A DNA stretch of 64,000 bases from Porticoccus litoralis (GTDB taxonomy: Bacteria; Pseudomonadota; Gammaproteobacteria; Pseudomonadales; Porticoccaceae). Positions 37,817 to 46,296 of the stretch are shown here, piece by piece. The stretch is from the NCBI RefSeq assembly GCF_030676955.1, contig NZ_JAUUUU010000003.1:1-64000 (forward strand), given 5' to 3'. Below the pieces are notes generated by a model, which saw only the letters and a program-made list of their open reading frames with translations, was not told where the DNA came from and made no database searches. The position numbers and the translations under genes were made by a program. Numbering within the stretch: position 1 is the first letter of the stretch; every line of letters starts with the position of its first letter.

Positions 37817-39086
37817 TGGCGGCTCCCTTGATGCCATTTAACCTTGGTGTACCACGGGTTTCCAACCCCATACCGAGGCGGGCAAACTGATGACGCAGCA
37901 ACGGCACCGCATCCAGTGCCAGTAACCCGAGGTTTCTTGCCAGCGCCACCGGCGAACTATCCAGCCCGAAGACTTTGGGCAACAGGTCGCTGAGCAAAAT
38001 GGTTTTTTGCTGGTCGGCCTGTTGTTGATTCAAATAGCGTTGTAACACGTGGAGATCACCAAGAGATTCGCCCCTGGCAGCGGCGTCACCCAGCACTTCG
38101 GCCAGCACCGCCAGGTCCCGCAGGGCAAGATTAAAGCCCTGTCCGGCTACCGGGTGCAGGGAGTGGGCGGCATTGCCGGTGACCACCACGTGGTGCCGCA
38201 CCTGTTCATCGCTGGTCACCAGCTTGATGGGATATGCCTGACGGCTACCCACTCGCTGAAAGTGACCAAGGCGGAAACCAAAGCGCTGTTGCAGTTCCTC
38301 GAGGAAAGTTTCGTCATCGGCCTGCAGCATTGCTTCGGCACGTTCCGGCGGCAGCGTCCAGATCAGTGCGGCACGGTGTTCACCCTCAATGGGTTGCAGC
38401 GGCAGCATGGCCATGGGGCCGAGATCGGTAAAGCGCTCGTAGGCCACGCCATTGTGATCCTGGGCCAGGGAAATATTGGCGACAATCGCCATCTGGCCGT
38501 AATCCTTGCTGCTGGCTCCGATACCGAGTAATTCCCGGGTATGCGATTGCGCGCCGTCTGCCACCACCAGCAGGCGGCTGGCAAAAGATTCCGTCGCATC
38601 CTGATCGTCGAGACTAACCGTCAGCTCAACCCCTTCCCGGCGCGCCTGAACGGCGGTGACACGGGCGGGAGCAAGCCAGTCAATATCGGGGGTTTGCTGA
38701 ACCGCTGCCATCAGCGCGGCACCGAGATGGCGGTTCTCCACCACGTAACCCAGTGCAGGAAGCTTCTGCTCTTGCGCTGAAAGGCGGGTGGTGCCGATAT
38801 GGCCACGATCAGATACATGTACTTCGTTGATGGCAGCCACGCCTTGCTGCAATTGATCCCAGAGGCCCAGCAGTTCAAAAATTTCCCGGGTGCTGTGGGA
38901 CAGCGCCGTGGAGCGGGCATCGAAACTGGGTTGTGCGGGCACACCGGACGAGGGCGTTGCCACCGCTTCCACCACACGAATTCGCCAATCCAGCTTCAGA
39001 GACGACAGCAACAGCGCCAGGCTGGCGCCCACCATGCCGCCGCCGATGATGGTGATATCGAATGTGTTGTCCTGCTCAGCGGCCAC
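37809..39086 (-). CDS. ubiH: 2-polyprenyl-6-methoxyphenol hydroxylase
   Basis: Flavin monooxygenase of ubiquinone synthesis, 425 residues. Dinucleotide fold DITIIGGGMVGASLALLL, the SFDARSTALSHST block, and the FAD motif GNAAHSLHPVAGQGFNLALRD. It lies between pepP (5-bp gap) and ubiI, the conserved pepP-ubiH-visC order. Confidence 0.9.
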   Translation of the reverse strand: MAAEQDNTFDITIIGGGMVGASLALLLSSLKLDWRIRVVEAVATPSSGVPAQPSFDARSTALSHSTREIFELLGLWDQLQQGVAAINEVHVSDRGHIGTTRLSAQEQKLPALGYVVENRHLGAALMAAVQQTPDIDWLAPARVTAVQARREGVELTVSLDDQDATESFASRLLVVADGAQSHTRELLGIGASSKDYGQMAIVANISLAQDHNGVAYERFTDLGPMAMLPLQPIEGEHRAALIWTLPPERAEAMLQADDETFLEELQQRFGFRLGHFQRVGSRQAYPIKLVTSDEQVRHHVVVTGNAAHSLHPVAGQGFNLALRDLAVLAEVLGDAAARGESLGDLHVLQRYLNQQQADQQKTILLSDLLPKVFGLDSSPVALARNLGLLALDAVPLLRHQFARLGMGLETRGTPRLNGIKGAANG

Positions 39087-39091
39087 GTGTG

Positions 39092-40408
39092 TTACCTGGT
39101 TTCTGCCATCAAGGCTTCAATGTCGGCGGTGGCTTTCGGCACGGCGGCACTGAGTATGCTGGGGCCTTTTGACTTGATCAGCACGTCATCTTCAATACGT
39201 ATGCCGATACCCCGCCAGCGCGGCTCCACATCATGGTTGTCGGGTGAGATATAAATGCCCGGCTCCACTGTCAGCACCATGCCCGGTTCCAGCACGCGCC
39301 ATTCATCGTGCACCTTGTAGTCGCCGACATCGTGCACATCCATGCCCAGCCAGTGACCGGCCCGGTGCATGTAGAAATCGCGGAAGGCTCCAGTTTCCAT
39401 CAGCTCATCGCGGCTGCCCCTGAGAATGCCCAGATCAATCAGGCCGTCGGTAATAATTTCCACCGTTTTCTGGTGGGGTTCGTTCCAGTGGTTGCCCACC
39501 TGGCAAACCTCAATGGCCGCCAACTGGGATTCCAGCACCACGTCATAGAGCGCCTTCTGTTCCGCGGTGAATTTACCGTTAACCGGGAAGGTGCGGGTAA
39601 TGTCCGAGGCGTAATGCTGCAATTCGCAACCAGCGTCAATCAATACCAGGTCGCCATCCTTCAGTTTGGCGCTGTTTTCCACGTAGTGCAGGATGCACCC
39701 GTTGGCACCGCCGCCAACGATGGAGCTGTAGGCGGGGGATCGCGATCCCGCCATGGCAAATTCATGCTCCAGTTCCGCCTGCAACTGATACTCGTACATC
39801 CCCGGCTTGCAGATCTGCATGGCCCGGCAGTGGGCACGGGCGGAAATTTCAGCCGCCGTGCGCATGATTTTCTGTTCGGCATGGCTTTTGAACAGGCGCA
39901 ACTCGTGCAGCAGGTGGTCGAGGTCGACAAATTCTCCCGGGGGGCTGGCACCGGCCCTGGCACGGGAACGTATATTGTTGACCCAGTCCATCAGATGCTT
40001 GTCGAAAGCGGTGTCCTTACCCATGGCGTAATAGACACGATCGCGCCCTTCCAGTAGGCCCGGCAGGATATCGTCGATATCGTCGATGGGGAACGCGTCG
40101 TCGGCACCGTAATGTTCACAGGCACCTTCAGGGCCTGCGCGGTAACCATCCCAGATTTCCCGCTCAATGTTGCGGTCGCGGCAGAACAGCAGGAACTCGC
40201 CCTGGGGTCGACCCGGAATCAGCACCATGACGGCTTCGGGCTCCGGGAAGTTGGTGAGGTAGTAGAAATCACTGTCCTGCCGGTAGGGGTAGTGCACATC
40301 GCGGTTGCGCACCCGTTCAGGGGCGGCGGTAATAATGGCGATGCTGTTTTCCGCCATCATGGCGGTAAGCGTCTCTCTGCGTTTGGCAAATTCCGAACTG
40401 GAAATCAT
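39092..40408 (-). CDS. pepP: Xaa-Pro aminopeptidase P
   Basis: Dinuclear metalloaminopeptidase removing residues before proline. About 438 residues: N-terminal creatinase-like domain and C-terminal pita-bread domain. The metal ligands are visible in VLIDAGCELQHYASDITRTFP, GHWLGMDVHD and the late VEPGIY and IGIRIEDD blocks. The ATG at 40408 is preferred over a TTG nine bases upstream. First of the ubiH-ubiI operon after the UPF0149 gene. Confidence 0.94.
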   Translation of the reverse strand: MISSSEFAKRRETLTAMMAENSIAIITAAPERVRNRDVHYPYRQDSDFYYLTNFPEPEAVMVLIPGRPQGEFLLFCRDRNIEREIWDGYRAGPEGACEHYGADDAFPIDDIDDILPGLLEGRDRVYYAMGKDTAFDKHLMDWVNNIRSRARAGASPPGEFVDLDHLLHELRLFKSHAEQKIMRTAAEISARAHCRAMQICKPGMYEYQLQAELEHEFAMAGSRSPAYSSIVGGGANGCILHYVENSAKLKDGDLVLIDAGCELQHYASDITRTFPVNGKFTAEQKALYDVVLESQLAAIEVCQVGNHWNEPHQKTVEIITDGLIDLGILRGSRDELMETGAFRDFYMHRAGHWLGMDVHDVGDYKVHDEWRVLEPGMVLTVEPGIYISPDNHDVEPRWRGIGIRIEDDVLIKSKGPSILSAAVPKATADIEALMAETR

Positions 40409-40428
40409 AGATAACAAGGTCCAATCGC

Positions 40429-40980
40429 TTAATGGAGTGTTCTGGGCTGCTCAACCTCTGGCATGCCCAGTTCTGCATAAATGAGAAGTACCGCTACACG
40501 GACATATTCCACCAACTCGGTGTAGCTGACTTCATCTTCCTGATCTTCCTCGTCTTCCAGCATGCCGATCTGGGAAATGGCCGCCAGGTCGCGCAGTGCG
40601 TCAGCAATATCTGCTGCCAGCTCAGTTTCTCCGGAGATGCTGGAATTGCCCAGCCCATAGAGAAAACCCTGGCACCAGTCACCCAGCGCTTCGAGACGCT
40701 GGTTCAGCTCCATGTCGTCTTCCGGCAATAGCGGCTGGAATTCAAAACCATCACTGCAAATTTGCTGCCGCGAAAAGGCATACAGCGCGGGTAACATGTC
40801 ACCCATGTCTTCAATGCGCTCCCGCTCCTGATCCAGCAGCTCTGCCACCAGGATAATCAGTTCTTCTTCGTCAAATTCCTGGCCGCCGGAAATACGGCCG
40901 CACAACATGCCATGCAGCTCGGAAGGACTGCCGGGCAGATTGGCATGAATAAAGCCATCGGCTACATCATTAAAATCCAT
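40429..40980 (-). CDS. ygfB: UPF0149 family protein (YgfB)
   Basis: 183-residue helical, acidic protein with the UPF0149 blocks LHGMLCGRISGG, GWCQGFLYGLG and a terminal YTELVEYVRVAVLLIYAEL. In Pseudomonas aeruginosa YgfB affects expression of an amidase and beta-lactam tolerance; whether that holds here is unknown. It heads the pepP-ubiH-ubiI operon and is divergent from the zapA operon, the conserved gammaproteobacterial order. Confidence 0.9.
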   Translation of the reverse strand: MDFNDVADGFIHANLPGSPSELHGMLCGRISGGQEFDEEELIILVAELLDQERERIEDMGDMLPALYAFSRQQICSDGFEFQPLLPEDDMELNQRLEALGDWCQGFLYGLGNSSISGETELAADIADALRDLAAISQIGMLEDEEDQEDEVSYTELVEYVRVAVLLIYAELGMPEVEQPRTLH

Positions 40981-41182
40981 GGAAAACCTTAATCTTGCAG
41001 GGTCATTCGAACCGGAATCCTAACACCGTTCAGATGGCCAAGCATCCTGCCGGAGGGGTACAAATAAAAAATCCCAGTTCAGCAAATAGCTAGGCAATAC
41101 TTCTCGAAACGGCATCAGGATGATTGACCGCTCAGTGACAGCACAATATAGTTGCTGTGAAGGATCAGCCACGGCCACGGCA

Positions 41183-41389
41183 ATGTCAGACGATTTACAA
41201 ACACTCGAACACAAGATTGATCGACTGATCAATATTTGTGCACGCCTGCAAAAAGAGAACCTGACGCTGCGTGAACGTGAAACCAGTCTGCTGAAAGAAC
41301 GTAGCCGCCTGCTGGAAAAGAATGAGCTGGCGAGAAGCCGTGTCGAGCACATGATTGTGCGCCTCAAAAACCTCAACAGCGAAAGCTGA
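41183..41389 (+). CDS. ZapB-like coiled-coil small protein (TIGR02449 type)
   Basis: 68 residues, almost entirely coiled coil (LEHKIDRLINICARLQKENL onwards, rich in Leu, Glu and Arg). It matches the small TIGR02449-type protein found directly upstream of zapA in pseudomonads. The ATG at 41183 gives MSDDLQTLE; upstream in-frame sequence to 41120 is atypical. Likely an accessory to the division ring because of its partner gene, 5 bp downstream. Confidence 0.78.
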   Translation: MSDDLQTLEHKIDRLINICARLQKENLTLRERETSLLKERSRLLEKNELARSRVEHMIVRLKNLNSES

Positions 41390-41394
41390 ACATC

Positions 41395-41703
41395 ATGAGC
41401 CAACAAACCGTCAACATCCGCATTCTCGACAAGGAATACCAGGTCAGCTGTCCCCCGGAAGAGCGGGACGCACTGCTGTATTCCGCCCGCGCCCTGGATG
41501 AACGTATGCGCACCATTCGCAATTCCGGCAGCGTTATCGGCCTGGAGCGCATCGCGGTGATGGCGGCCCTGAACCTGACCTATGACCTGACCAAGCTGGA
41601 ATCCCAGACTGCTGGCCAGAGCCTTTCCGAAGAAGCCTTCAAGCGCCTCGACAACAAACTCGATACCGCACTGCAGAGCTTCGAGACCACCACCTCTTTT
41701 TAA
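41395..41703 (+). CDS. zapA: Cell division protein ZapA
   Basis: 102-residue FtsZ-ring stabiliser. N-terminal globular part with VNIRILDKEYQVSCPPEE, then a helical region LDERMRTIRNSG...ERIAVMAALNLTYDL and a C-terminal coiled coil. Position between the coiled-coil gene and 6S RNA is conserved. Confidence 0.95.
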   Translation: MSQQTVNIRILDKEYQVSCPPEERDALLYSARALDERMRTIRNSGSVIGLERIAVMAALNLTYDLTKLESQTAGQSLSEEAFKRLDNKLDTALQSFETTTSF

Positions 41704-41729
41704 TCACCACCTTTCATCGACAGCTGCGT

Positions 41730-41735
41730 TATACT
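41730..41735 (+). promoter_or_regulatory. ssrS -10 box
   Basis: TATACT at 41730-41735 lies just upstream of the predicted 6S RNA 5' end. No clear -35 match was found. Confidence 0.55.
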
Positions 41736-41740
41736 AGAGC

Positions 41741-41915
41741 AACGCCCTGGGGTGCTTGCCAGTTGACAAGTCCTCGAGCCGATAATCTGTAACCTGGGGG
41801 TTACAAGACGATACGGTGTGCATGTCCGCGTGACGGAAAGCCTAAAGTGTCGCTGTAGCCACCACCTTGAACTTCACGGTTCAAGGCCAAGTTGACAGCG
41901 GCACTTCCGGGGACT
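41741..41915 (+). ncRNA. ssrS: 6S RNA
   Basis: About 175-180 nt between zapA and fau, the conserved ssrS position. The terminal arms GCCCTGGGGTGC and GCACTTCCGGGG pair imperfectly. The conserved segments GAGCCGATAAT and CCTTGAACTTCACGGTTCAAGG, split here into its two complementary halves around the TTCAC loop, match the known 6S pattern. 6S RNA mimics an open promoter and sequesters sigma-70 RNA polymerase. The ends are estimated. Confidence 0.88.
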
Positions 41916-41951
41916 CATTCTCGACTTTCCTTCCGGGTATTGCCTGTAGTC

Positions 41952-42536
41952 ATGGACAGCAAGAACCTTCGCAGCCTGATGCGGCAGCGCCGCCAATCTC
42001 TGACCCGGCGGCAGCAGCAGACCGCCAGCGCAGGCCTCGCCGTGCAACTGTGTCGACTGCCCGAATTTCGTTACCGCAAAAACATTGCCTTTTATCTCGC
42101 CAACGACGGCGAAATTGACCCGCAGTTTGCCATGGGCATTGCCGACCGGGCAGGCAAGCACTGCTACCTGCCGGTGCTGCACCCCCTGAAACAAAACCGC
42201 CTGCATTTTGTTCGCCACACGTCCGGAGACTGCCTGGAAGCCAACCGTTATGGCATTCTGCAACCGCCCCTTAGGGGGAACCGTATTGCATCTATGCACA
42301 GACTGGATTTGATTCTGTTGCCCCTGGTGGCGTTTGACGCCAGAGGCAACCGCCTGGGCATGGGCAAAGGGTTTTACGACCGCACCCTGAGCAACCGGGC
42401 CGCACACACGCGACTGATCGGACTCGCCCACAGTTGCCAGGAAACTGATAATATTGCCCGGCAATCCTGGGATATTCCGCTGGATGCCATCGTCACTGAA
42501 TGCAATACCATTCATATTCGCCCTGAAAAGGGCTAA
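41952..42536 (+). CDS. fau: 5-formyltetrahydrofolate cyclo-ligase
   Basis: Converts 5-formyl-THF to 5,10-methenyl-THF with ATP. 194 residues from the ATG at 41952 (MDSKNLRSLMRQRRQSL). The C-terminal GNRLGMGKGFYDR loop is the family ATP/substrate signature. The upstream in-frame ORF extension lies inside 6S RNA. Downstream of ssrS as in most gammaproteobacteria, and probably cotranscribed with it. Confidence 0.92.
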   Translation: MDSKNLRSLMRQRRQSLTRRQQQTASAGLAVQLCRLPEFRYRKNIAFYLANDGEIDPQFAMGIADRAGKHCYLPVLHPLKQNRLHFVRHTSGDCLEANRYGILQPPLRGNRIASMHRLDLILLPLVAFDARGNRLGMGKGFYDRTLSNRAAHTRLIGLAHSCQETDNIARQSWDIPLDAIVTECNTIHIRPEKG

Positions 42537-42549
42537 GAAGCAGCTCACT

Positions 42550-43974
42550 ATGCGCAAAACCAAAATTATCTGCACCATTGGCCCTGCCACCGAGTCCTAC
42601 GACATGCTGGAACAACTGGCTCTCGCCGGGATGAATATTGTTCGCCTCAACATGTCCCACGGCGACCATGAATCCCACGCAAAAGTCATCAAGGCCGTGC
42701 GCACACTGAACAAGAAGCTCAAGCACCCGATTGCACTGCTGATGGATACCCAGGGGCCCGAAATTCGCACCGGCGATATCTGCAATGAGCTGGACCTGAA
42801 AAAAGGTGACGAGATTTCCGTGGTGGCACGTGGCGAGGACGACGTGGAAGCCAGCTCTATCCGCATCAATTACGAAGACCTGATCGACGATGTGCATGTG
42901 GGCGACAAAATTACCGTAGACAACGGCCTGATCAATCTGGAAGTGCTGAGCAAGGAAGACCGTGTCATGCGCTGCCGGGTGGTGGATGGTGGCGTTCTGA
43001 AAAGCAAACGTCATGTGAACCTGCCGGGAATTCGCGTCAACCTGCCGGCTATTACCGAAAAGGACAAGCGCGACATCGAGTTTGCCATCGAGCAGGACGT
43101 GGACTTTATCGCCCTATCCTTTGTTCGCGCCGCCGACGACGTGCTGCAACTGCGCGAACTGCTTGGCGACAAGGCGGACAAGATCAAGATCATTTCCAAG
43201 ATCGAGGACCAGGAAGGCGTCAAGAATCTCGAGGAGATTGTCGCGGTTACTGACGGGGTGATGGTGGCGCGGGGCGACCTGGGCGTGGAAATTGCCATCG
43301 AGAAACTGCCCCGGGTACAGCGCCGCATCATTCGCCTCTGCGCCCAGCAGGGTAAACGGGTCATCGTCGCCACCCACATGCTGGAGTCGATGATCGAAAA
43401 CCCCATTCCGACCCGTGCAGAAGTGACCGACGTCGCCAACGCCGTGTATGAAGAGGCGGACGCCATCATGCTGTCCGGCGAGACCACCATCGGCAAGTAC
43501 CCGATCAAGTGTGTCGAAATCCTCGACCGCATTGCCCGCTCTATCGAGCAGAGCCCCGGGCTGCGCTTTACCGATGGGCTGATTCTCAAGAACGACAAGG
43601 AAGAAATTGCCGCCGCCGCGGTGAAACTGGCGGAATCCATTCAGGCCAAGGCGATCATTGTGCCCACCCGGCGCGGCCGCATGGCCGGTTACGTCACCAA
43701 CTGTCACCCGCAGACGCCCATTATTTGCGCCTTTACCAATGACAGCCGCACCCGTCGCCAACTGGTGCTTAACCGCAATGTGCTGAGCTTCCGCATCAAC
43801 TTCAGCGAAGATCCGGAAAAAACCCTGGCCACCGCCGCCAACATTCTCATCGAGCGCGCCGAGTTTTCTCCGGAGGACCGCCTGGTGGTGATATCCGATG
43901 CCCTGGCTGGCTCCGGCATCGATGCCATCCAGATCCGCCAGCTCGGCGACCTGCTCAAGGTGCCCACCGAGTAA
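42550..43974 (+). CDS. pyk: Pyruvate kinase
   Basis: Transfers phosphate from PEP to ADP. 474 residues from MRKTKIICTIGPATES. Substrate and metal contacts are visible: NMSHGDHESH, LMDTQGPEIRTGDI, VMVARGDLGVEI and RAEVTDVANAVYEEADAIMLSGETTIGKYP. Starts 13 bp after fau. Whether it is the PykA or PykF type is not decided. Confidence 0.95.
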   Translation: MRKTKIICTIGPATESYDMLEQLALAGMNIVRLNMSHGDHESHAKVIKAVRTLNKKLKHPIALLMDTQGPEIRTGDICNELDLKKGDEISVVARGEDDVEASSIRINYEDLIDDVHVGDKITVDNGLINLEVLSKEDRVMRCRVVDGGVLKSKRHVNLPGIRVNLPAITEKDKRDIEFAIEQDVDFIALSFVRAADDVLQLRELLGDKADKIKIISKIEDQEGVKNLEEIVAVTDGVMVARGDLGVEIAIEKLPRVQRRIIRLCAQQGKRVIVATHMLESMIENPIPTRAEVTDVANAVYEEADAIMLSGETTIGKYPIKCVEILDRIARSIEQSPGLRFTDGLILKNDKEEIAAAAVKLAESIQAKAIIVPTRRGRMAGYVTNCHPQTPIICAFTNDSRTRRQLVLNRNVLSFRINFSEDPEKTLATAANILIERAEFSPEDRLVVISDALAGSGIDAIQIRQLGDLLKVPTE

Positions 43975-43986
43975 GCGAATTCGCTG

Positions 43987-45402
43987 ATGCGCGGCCTATT
44001 CGGCACCCCGCTGCTTTGTACCCTGCTGCTCTCTGCTCTGGCCGCGCCTTTGGCGTTGCAGGCAGGGAACTCAAGCACCTCCGCGGCTAAACATCCTCCC
44101 GCCAACGTTATTCTGTTTATCGGCGATGGCATGGACGAGCACCAGATCACCCTGGCACGTAATTACCTGCTCGGAGCCAACGGTACGCTGGCTATGGAAC
44201 AGTTGCCGGTTCGCAGCTCTGCGAAAGTGCAAACCCTACGCGAGGACGACCCCACCCAATATCGCTATGTTGCTGACAGCGCCAATACCGCCAGCACCTT
44301 GGCCACGGGTGAACTCACCAGCATGGGGCGTATTGCCACCAGTGCGGGTGATGACCGGGATCTGCCCACTGTTCTGGAAGCGGCGCGCCAGGCCGGGCTG
44401 GCCACTGGCCTTGTCACCAGCGCCAACCTCACCGATGCCACCCCCGCGGCCTTTGCCACCCACACGGCCCATCGCAAGTGCCAGAATCCGGGCGATATGC
44501 ACAAACCCATCAACTATGTTCCCGCCACTCAACAATGTCTGGCAGACCACGAGAGCCAGGGCGGCAAGGGTTCTATTGCCGAGCAATTACTGGCTTCCGG
44601 TGTGGATGTGCTGCTGGGTGGCGGCAAAAAAGAATTTACCCGCATCGACAGCCATACCCCCCTTGAAAAAATTGCGGCAAGTCACGGTTACCAATTGCTG
44701 CAACAGCGCGAGAAGCTGCTGGCGTATCACGGCAACGAACCCCTGCTGGGGTTATTTGCCAGCGGTCACCTTCCCGTGGAATGGATAGGCGAAGGTAACC
44801 GTCGCGCTGAACCCATGGCTTTCAACTTACTCGGAGAGCCGATGTTCCCGACGCCCTTCAGTTGCCAACAAAACCCTAGGCATCGGGGCACTCCGACACT
44901 GGAAGAGATGACCCGCGTTGCCCTGGAGCGGCTTGCGGACAAATCGACAGGCTTCTTTCTGATGGTGGAGGGTGCTTCCATTGATAAACAGGCCCACCAA
45001 CGCAACCCTTGCGGGGAAATTGGCGAATTGCAGGCTTTCGATCGGGCAGTGGCCGTGGGGCAAGCCTTTGCCAGCAAGCAGACCAACACCCTGATTATTG
45101 TCACGGCTGATCACGGCCAGGCGGGGCAGATCATCCCCCTGCCGGAGTACTACCAATCCTGGGGCGGCAAACAGTATCCCCCCGGCCACTATGCGGTACT
45201 GGAAACCCGTTCAGGAGAACTGATGGGGGTGAGCTATGCCACCAACGCGGCACCTCAGGGGAAAAGCGAACTGCACACAGGCGTCAATGTGCCGGTATTT
45301 TTGCAAGGCATCGGGCATCGACAAGTACCAGCCCTGATCGACCAACGCACCATCAATCAGCTGATGCGCCAACACCTTGGCCTGACTTCAGGCGCCCAGT
45401 AG
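43987..45402 (+). CDS. Alkaline phosphatase (PhoA family)
   Basis: 471 residues with a signal peptide (hydrophobic core about 8-24, cleaved near ALQA) and the alkaline phosphatase fold. Metal site IGDGMD (about 45-50), nucleophile S98 in VADSANTAS, EGASIDKQAH and the histidine sites ADHGQAG and LHTGVNVPV. Periplasmic phosphomonoesterase for phosphate scavenging. Starts 12 bp after pyk but no phosphate box was seen. Its 3' end overlaps the convergent prenyltransferase gene by 15 bp. Confidence 0.9.
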   Translation: MRGLFGTPLLCTLLLSALAAPLALQAGNSSTSAAKHPPANVILFIGDGMDEHQITLARNYLLGANGTLAMEQLPVRSSAKVQTLREDDPTQYRYVADSANTASTLATGELTSMGRIATSAGDDRDLPTVLEAARQAGLATGLVTSANLTDATPAAFATHTAHRKCQNPGDMHKPINYVPATQQCLADHESQGGKGSIAEQLLASGVDVLLGGGKKEFTRIDSHTPLEKIAASHGYQLLQQREKLLAYHGNEPLLGLFASGHLPVEWIGEGNRRAEPMAFNLLGEPMFPTPFSCQQNPRHRGTPTLEEMTRVALERLADKSTGFFLMVEGASIDKQAHQRNPCGEIGELQAFDRAVAVGQAFASKQTNTLIIVTADHGQAGQIIPLPEYYQSWGGKQYPPGHYAVLETRSGELMGVSYATNAAPQGKSELHTGVNVPVFLQGIGHRQVPALIDQRTINQLMRQHLGLTSGAQ

Positions 45403-46293
45403 CAACCCGACACCCAGCAGTACCGGCGTCAGTAATACCAGAACCACGTTACGTCCCATCGCTGGTATCAAGAGTTCGCGGCGGCCCTCACTGGCACGAA
45501 GCGCACGGAATACCTGCCAGCCCAGCGGCAGTGTCCCCAGGGCCAATAGCGAAGCCAGCGGCATGACGCCGAGTAGAAAACCCAGTATCAGCGAGCCATA
45601 GGCACCCACCAGCAACAGGCCGTACACGCCCACGCTGCCAGGTACGCCAAGCAGCACGGGGATATGCTTTCGCCCGACGGCGCGGTCGGCTTCGATGTCC
45701 GGCAACTGGTTCAGTAGCAACAGGCCATTGACCAAAAAAAACACCAGCCAGGAAACCACCTGGGCGCTGGCCGGGAAGTGACCGGTTAACAGCCAGGTCG
45801 TACCGTTCACCATCAACAGTCCGAAACCCAGTCCCGGTGACACCAGGCAGAGCAACGGCATACGGTTAATGACGCGTGTATAAGCCAGAATAATCAGGCC
45901 GCCGACAAGCCCGATGAAGAAAATTCGCGTGCCCACCCGCCAGCTGAGATAGCCACCGATAGCCGCCATCAATGCAAAAGAGACGATGAACAACCATCTG
46001 GCGGCCTCCGCCCGCTGTGGCCTGGCAGGCAAGGTTCCGCTGCCACCGCTGAAAGGGGTTCGATCCGTGGTCTGGTCCAGTCCGCTGGTAAAGTCCTGGT
46101 ATTCATTCAGGGCGTTGACCGCCACATGGGCAGCCAGAGCCGCGATGAGAATCAGGCAGGCCAGATCAACAGGCAGCAAACCACTAAAGCGATAGCTGGC
46201 CGCCATGGCCGGAAACAGCACGGCGGGAGTCAGCAGCAGAAAGGGGCCACGGGCAATCGCCAGAAGATCGACCGCAAGCCCCCGCATCAGCAC
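45388..46293 (-). CDS. UbiA-family prenyltransferase
   Basis: 301 residues with eight or nine membrane helices and both Asp-rich prenyl-diphosphate motifs: NALNEYQDFTSGLDQTTDR and NQLPDIEADRAVGRKHIP. The family covers UbiA, MenA, heme farnesyltransferase and others. The sequence resembles MenA-type members, but no menaquinone gene is near, so the acceptor is unknown. It lies 3 bp downstream of ilvA on the same strand. Confidence 0.8.
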   Translation of the reverse strand: MLMRGLAVDLLAIARGPFLLLTPAVLFPAMAASYRFSGLLPVDLACLILIAALAAHVAVNALNEYQDFTSGLDQTTDRTPFSGGSGTLPARPQRAEAARWLFIVSFALMAAIGGYLSWRVGTRIFFIGLVGGLIILAYTRVINRMPLLCLVSPGLGFGLLMVNGTTWLLTGHFPASAQVVSWLVFFLVNGLLLLNQLPDIEADRAVGRKHIPVLLGVPGSVGVYGLLLVGAYGSLILGFLLGVMPLASLLALGTLPLGWQVFRALRASEGRRELLIPAMGRNVVLVLLTPVLLGVGLLLGA

Positions 46294-46296
46294 GAC

